A stretch of 9,703 nt of DNA from an uncultured Planctomycetota bacterium (GTDB taxonomy: Bacteria; Planctomycetota; Planctomycetia; Pirellulales; UBA1268): contig CAJQGO010000235.1 in NCBI GenBank assembly GCA_905477565.1, positions 1-9,703 on the forward strand, read 5' to 3'. Shown here piece by piece: positions 6,746 through 9,703 of the stretch. The translations under genes were made by a program, and so were the position numbers. Under the pieces are notes generated by a model that saw only the letters and a list, made by a program, of their open reading frames with translations, made no database searches and was not told the origin of the DNA. Numbering within the stretch: the first letter of the stretch is position 1; the number at the start of each line of letters is the position of its first letter.

Positions 6746-8185
6746 ATGAATATTTCGGTTAAAACAATTTTTGTTGTTTCTCTCATTGCCTTGTTGTGCC
6801 AGCCAATCGATCTGTTTGCTCGTCCTGGCGGCGGTGGGCGTCCTTCTGGTGGCGCACGGCCCTCGGGTGGCTCACGTCCTAGCGCACCAAGTCGACCTGC
6901 ACCTTCTGCAAAACCAGCACCAAGCCGACCAGCACCCTCCGCGAAACCGGCAGCAGGATCACGGCCATCACCGAGCGGAGATATACGAAAAAATCTTCCC
7001 TCAAAGCCATCAGGAAATCTATCGGGCGCGGCCAGCAAGGCTGCAGCAGGTGGGCTGTCCGGGAAAGCATCTGGGGCGGTGAAGGATCGAGCCGGAAGTC
7101 GACCAACGCAGGGAGATGTACAAGACTTTTTGAAGGCCTCCGGAGGCAATGGTGCTGCAGCCAACGCGGCAAAGAGTCGAGTTGATGCTGCCAAAACAAC
7201 ATCCGGTTCAGCGGTCTCAGAATTCTTGAATAAGAAGGGCGAAGGAGCGGCAGCCGCTGCGGCAGCTACCTCACCAAAAAATGTTGCTGATACTCGTGCA
7301 GATGCCATCTCAAATCGAACCGACGCTCGTTCTGATGTCAGGGGCGGTCGAGGAGAGAATCGTGATTTTGCATCTGATAATCGTCAGGGACGTGTTTCTG
7401 GGCGAGGTGATCGCCAATCAGTGCGAGTTGAGAACAGGGGTGATGTTCGTACAGATTTGGCTTCGGGTCGTTCGGACCGGCGTACAACCCGGCAGCAGAA
7501 TCTTGGAACTCAAGCGGACTCAATTCGTTCTCAGTTGAATGCATCCTATGACAGCGGGCTTCACGAGGACTTCTGGTCTGGTATGCAAACTGGTCATTAC
7601 TACTTTGATAAGAATCCAATTTTCTGGAGTTGGGCTGGTTTTCGGACTGTATCGGCCATCATGCCATGGAACTGGGGCGAAGGTCGATATTACGACTATG
7701 GTTCAGGCGGTGGGAGTTACTACGACGGTACGACTGTCATGGCTGACGGAGAAGCAGTTCCGGCTGAGGAATACGCCCAGCAGGCTGAGGAACTTGCTTT
7801 GAGTGCTCCGGAAGAAAATGCTGATGCAGCAGATGCCTCGGGTGATGAGTGGTTACCGTTGGGTGTTTTTGCTGTCGCGCAGGAAGGTGAGTCCTCGGCA
7901 ACACCGACAATGTTTATGCAACTTGCAGTGAGAAAAGACGGCGTCATCGCAGGGACGTATCAAAACAAGGAAACGGGTGAAACAGCCAGTCTTGAGGGGA
8001 TGGTAGACGGGGAATCCCAGCGTGTTGCGTGGACTTTTGAAGGGAAGACATCGCCCATTGTGGAAACAGGTATTCAAAACTTAACGATGAACGAGACGCA
8101 GGTACTCGTCCATTTTGACGGTGGCGATTCAAAAACATACCTTCTTGTTCGAGTCGAAAATCCTGACGCGAAAAGTAGCTCGTAA
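6746..8185 (+). CDS. Exported low-complexity protein, planctomycete 'mu-protocadherin/cell-surface' type
   Basis: This 479-residue protein has a signal peptide (residues 1-25, cleavage after L-F-A; the Cys in it is not in a lipobox). Then follow: a Gly/Pro/Ser/Arg/Ala-rich region (26 to about 185) with an 11-residue tandem repeat; an Arg/Asp/Gly-rich stretch (about 186-260) with many alternating opposite charges; an aromatic segment (about 273-335, including H-E-D-F-W, N-P-I-F-W-S-W and Y-Y-D-Y-G); an acidic Ala/Glu linker; and a compact C-terminal domain from about 369 (E-W-L-P-L-G-V-F-A, G-T-Y-Q-N-K, E-T-G-I-Q-N-L-T, L-L-V-R-V). That C-terminal pattern matches what I recall of planctomycete proteins labelled mu-protocadherin or putative cell-surface protein. 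The name reflects low-complexity similarity, and I see no cadherin repeat. No membrane anchor appears after the signal peptide. The gene ends the block, 43 nt after the HAD gene. A wall- or matrix-associated role is inference; biochemical function is unknown. Confidence 0.75.
   Translation: MNISVKTIFVVSLIALLCQPIDLFARPGGGGRPSGGARPSGGSRPSAPSRPAPSAKPAPSRPAPSAKPAAGSRPSPSGDIRKNLPSKPSGNLSGAASKAAAGGLSGKASGAVKDRAGSRPTQGDVQDFLKASGGNGAAANAAKSRVDAAKTTSGSAVSEFLNKKGEGAAAAAAATSPKNVADTRADAISNRTDARSDVRGGRGENRDFASDNRQGRVSGRGDRQSVRVENRGDVRTDLASGRSDRRTTRQQNLGTQADSIRSQLNASYDSGLHEDFWSGMQTGHYYFDKNPIFWSWAGFRTVSAIMPWNWGEGRYYDYGSGGGSYYDGTTVMADGEAVPAEEYAQQAEELALSAPEENADAADASGDEWLPLGVFAVAQEGESSATPTMFMQLAVRKDGVIAGTYQNKETGETASLEGMVDGESQRVAWTFEGKTSPIVETGIQNLTMNETQVLVHFDGGDSKTYLLVRVENPDAKSSS
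6884..6949 (+). repeat. Two-copy 33-bp tandem repeat encoding an 11-residue Pro/Ala/Ser unit
   Basis: Copies at 6884-6916 and 6917-6949 both encode A-P-S-R-P-A-P-S-A-K-P. They differ at six bases, and all six differences are synonymous third positions. The unit is part of the low-complexity region of the surface protein. Confidence 0.85.
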
Positions 8186-8233
8186 GTTTACCCGATACCC
8201 TGCGGTTCTTCACACTCGCCACGCTAATCCGAA

Positions 8234-8267
8234 CACTGAGCCTGCTTGCTTTGCGACAGGCTCAGTG
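8234..8267. terminator. Hairpin between convergent genes, probable bidirectional terminator
   Basis: Perfect 11-bp arms (8234-8244 CACTGAGCCTG and 8257-8267) enclose a 12-nt loop that can itself pair 4 bp around a TTT triloop. The structure sits 49 nt after the surface-protein stop and 7 nt after the DUF808 stop on the other strand, the expected place for a shared terminator. Neither side has a real T-tract, so intrinsic termination is uncertain; RNA 3'-end protection is an alternative. Confidence 0.6.
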
Positions 8268-8274
8268 AGCTTGG

Positions 8275-9147
8275 CTACGTGAACTTTGCCCGAAGTGTCT
8301 TTGTTGCATTGACAAAAGCGACTACCAATGCCCCCGTACAGATGCCACAGATGCCGTTGGCAAATATCATCAGAAGTGACGCTATGTTCGGTGCTGACAC
8401 ATGGATCCTATGCTCAATAGTGTGGTGAAGGGCTGGGATGCCATGAAGGACGATACCGCCACCCACAAGAAACATTGCGGCTGTTCCGGCCAGTGTAAGA
8501 AACCGCATTATCCATGGGGTGACACGGATTATTGCACGGCCGATTATCTGTCCAGCAGAATACGGTTGCTGTAAGAGCAGGATGCCAACGTCATCGAGTT
8601 TAACAATACCGGCAACCAAGCCGTAGACCCCAACTGTCATTAATAGTGCGATAGCAACGAGAACACTTAGTTGCGTGAAGAATGGTTTATCGGCAACAAC
8701 ACCAAGTGTGATAACAATAATTTCAGCGGAAAGAATGAAGTCGGTGCGGATGGCTCCGCGTATTCGGGCCGATTCAGTTTGTGTGCTATCGATCTTGTTG
8801 TTCGAGTTTTCCAGGTGAAGAAATTTGTGGAGTACTTTTTCGGCACCCTCGAAGCAGAGGAACGCGCCGCCGATTATGAGCAGCGGAGTAATTGCGTGAG
8901 GAAGCAGCAGATTCAGCACAAGAGCGGCTGGGACAAGTATCCCTTTGTTGATAAGAGAACCGGTTGCGACTCTGAAAACCACCGGTAATTCACGGTCTGC
9001 AGATATTCCGGTGATCTGCTTTGCATTTAACGCAAGGTCATCGCCTAAAACGCCTGCTGTTTTCTTAACGGCAACTTTTGTCATAAGCGCCACGTCATCG
9101 AGGGCACTTGCAATGTCGTCAAGAAGAAGAAGGAGGCTTGTTGCCAT
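8275..9147 (-). CDS. yedI: DUF808 inner-membrane protein (YedI family)
   Basis: This 290-residue protein matches the YedI/DUF808 family along its length. It has the N-terminal L-L-L-L-L-D-D-I-A-S-A-L-D-D block, the K-K-T-A-G-V-L-G-D-D-L and E-L-P-V-V-F motifs, I-G-G-A-F-L-C-F-E-G-A-E-K-V-L-H, and R-G-A-I-R-T-D-F-I-L-S-A-E. Hydrophobic segments near residues 70-100, 155-180, 205-230 and 255-280 indicate a multi-pass cytoplasmic-membrane protein. Its length is normal for the family. The start is supported by the family's usual M-A-x-S-L-L beginning and by a GGAGAA 9 nt upstream (plus-strand 9157-9162). The molecular function of the family is not known. It converges on the sulfatase block, shares its terminator-like hairpin, and is probably unrelated in role. 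It is transcribed divergently from the membrane protein at 9291, with 143 nt between the two starts. The gene symbol is by family resemblance to E. coli YedI. Confidence 0.92.
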   Translation of the reverse strand: MATSLLLLLDDIASALDDVALMTKVAVKKTAGVLGDDLALNAKQITGISADRELPVVFRVATGSLINKGILVPAALVLNLLLPHAITPLLIIGGAFLCFEGAEKVLHKFLHLENSNNKIDSTQTESARIRGAIRTDFILSAEIIVITLGVVADKPFFTQLSVLVAIALLMTVGVYGLVAGIVKLDDVGILLLQQPYSAGQIIGRAIIRVTPWIMRFLTLAGTAAMFLVGGGIVLHGIPALHHTIEHRIHVSAPNIASLLMIFANGICGICTGALVVAFVNATKTLRAKFT

Positions 9148-9274
9148 GCAGTGCTATTCTCCAGAATGAGGTAGACTCAGTTTTGTCGGTAGAAATGTAC
9201 CTGTTTGCAGGATAAAAAAATATGTGGGTGGAAAATGTCTCATCACGTTCCCTGTAAGTGATTCGAGCAACTCG

Positions 9275-9280
9275 TAGGAG
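9275..9280 (+). promoter_or_regulatory. Ribosome binding site favouring a GTG start at 9291
   Basis: TAGGAG lies 10 nt before the GTG at 9291. The in-frame ATG at 9315 has no purine-rich site at a suitable distance, so the GTG is the better start. Confidence 0.45.
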
Positions 9281-9290
9281 TGCAGTTCTT

Positions 9291-9703
9291 GTGAATATAT
9301 GGCGTAATGGATTGATGCAGCAACAGAATGTATTTGGTAAGCCAAGTGAGCATTCAGTTTCACCAGAGCGTCAGGTTCGAATTCACCGCCACGGATCGCT
9401 GATCTTTCTTGGGCAAATTCTCGTTCTTGGATCAGTTCCTTTTTTCGATTTGGGGCAGGATAGGACTCCGACTCTGTTTGTTATTTTTAGTCTTTCTGTG
9501 TCTATCGCAACCGTTTGGTCACTTGGATACCAACGCCTTGTCTACCTCCTTGCAGGCCTTAGTCTGACTGCATGTTTGTGGATACTTTTCCTTCAGGGCG
9601 AAGGAGAGGCAGGAATGCGAACGGTGCCATTGTTAATCTTCTTGTTGGTCAAACTTTTCTGCGCTTATCTCTGCATTCGCCAGGCTTTCAAGGCAGGTGT
9701 TGC
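9291..9703 (+). CDS. Multi-pass membrane protein, 3' truncated by window end
   Basis: The frame is open from a stop at 9255-9257 to the window end. With the GTG start, 137 residues are visible; with ATG 9315, 129. A polar, His/Arg-containing N-terminus (to about residue 34) is followed by four hydrophobic segments: about 35-54 (G-S-L-I-F-L-G-Q...), 60-79 (T-L-F-V-I-F-S-L...), 83-102 (L-V-Y-L-L-A-G-L...) and 112-130 (V-P-L-L-I-F-L-L...), then R-Q-A-F-K-A-G-V at the edge. Such an arrangement occurs ahead of the pore domain in some bacterial ion-channel proteins, and the last residues loosely resemble that junction. The pore is not in the window, so this is a guess. It is not otherwise recognised. 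It is divergent from the DUF808 gene and may share its regulatory region. Confidence 0.6.
   Translation, partial: MNIWRNGLMQQQNVFGKPSEHSVSPERQVRIHRHGSLIFLGQILVLGSVPFFDLGQDRTPTLFVIFSLSVSIATVWSLGYQRLVYLLAGLSLTACLWILFLQGEGEAGMRTVPLLIFLLVKLFCAYLCIRQAFKAGV

Noticed and set aside
6535..7308. Long antisense open frame (257 codons) opposite the HAD 3' end and the low-complexity gene
   Set aside because: Its composition is the mirror of the Pro/Ala/Gly codons of the plus-strand gene. It overlaps two well-supported genes and has no recognisable domain.
9154..9363. Minus-strand open frame of 69 codons upstream of the DUF808 gene
   Set aside because: It overlaps the start of the plus-strand membrane protein, whose hydrophobic segments are far more protein-like. 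It has no family resemblance.
1..9703. CRISPR array, insertion sequence, phage, toxin-antitoxin or defence system
   Set aside because: I saw no spaced direct repeats, transposase, terminal inverted repeats or phage/defence protein motifs on either strand.

Overview
The window looks like a stretch of a planctomycete genome (order Pirellulales/Planctomycetales type), at roughly 50% GC. This is an inference. It rests on two secreted sulfatases close together, a secreted esterase of a type common in planctomycetes, and a Pro/Ser-rich secreted protein of the kind annotated in planctomycetes as a 'mu-protocadherin / putative cell-surface protein'. No rRNA, tRNA or marker gene is present to confirm it.

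Layout. Positions 1-8185 carry five plus-strand genes. They are a 5'-truncated alpha/beta-hydrolase esterase with a beta-rich C-terminal module (1-1590), a first sulfatase (1636-3033), a second and larger arylsulfatase (3215-5689), an exported HAD-family phosphatase (5722-6702), and a large low-complexity exported protein with a conserved C-terminal domain (6746-8185). Gaps are 32-45 nt, except for a 181-nt gap before the second sulfatase that holds two inverted repeats. This suggests two transcription units or sub-operons: esterase + sulfatase 1, and sulfatase 2 + HAD + surface protein. A strong hairpin at 8234-8267 separates this block from a convergent minus-strand DUF808/YedI-type inner-membrane protein (8275-9147). 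Divergent from that gene, a multi-pass membrane protein starts at about 9291 and is cut by the window end.

How the genes may work together. Four of the five plus-strand genes have visible N-terminal signal peptides; the fifth, the esterase, lacks its N-terminus here. The block therefore looks like an export-targeted set that removes ester groups: acyl esters by the esterase, sulfate esters by the two sulfatases, and possibly phosphate esters by the HAD protein. The likely substrate is a decorated polysaccharide or other sulfated organic compound. No glycoside hydrolase, lyase, TonB receptor or regulator lies in the window, so the substrate cannot be named. I saw no CRISPR array, insertion sequence, phage gene, defence system or obviously new machinery. 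The most unusual points are the secreted HAD phosphatase beside a sulfatase, and the repeat-bearing surface protein downstream of them.
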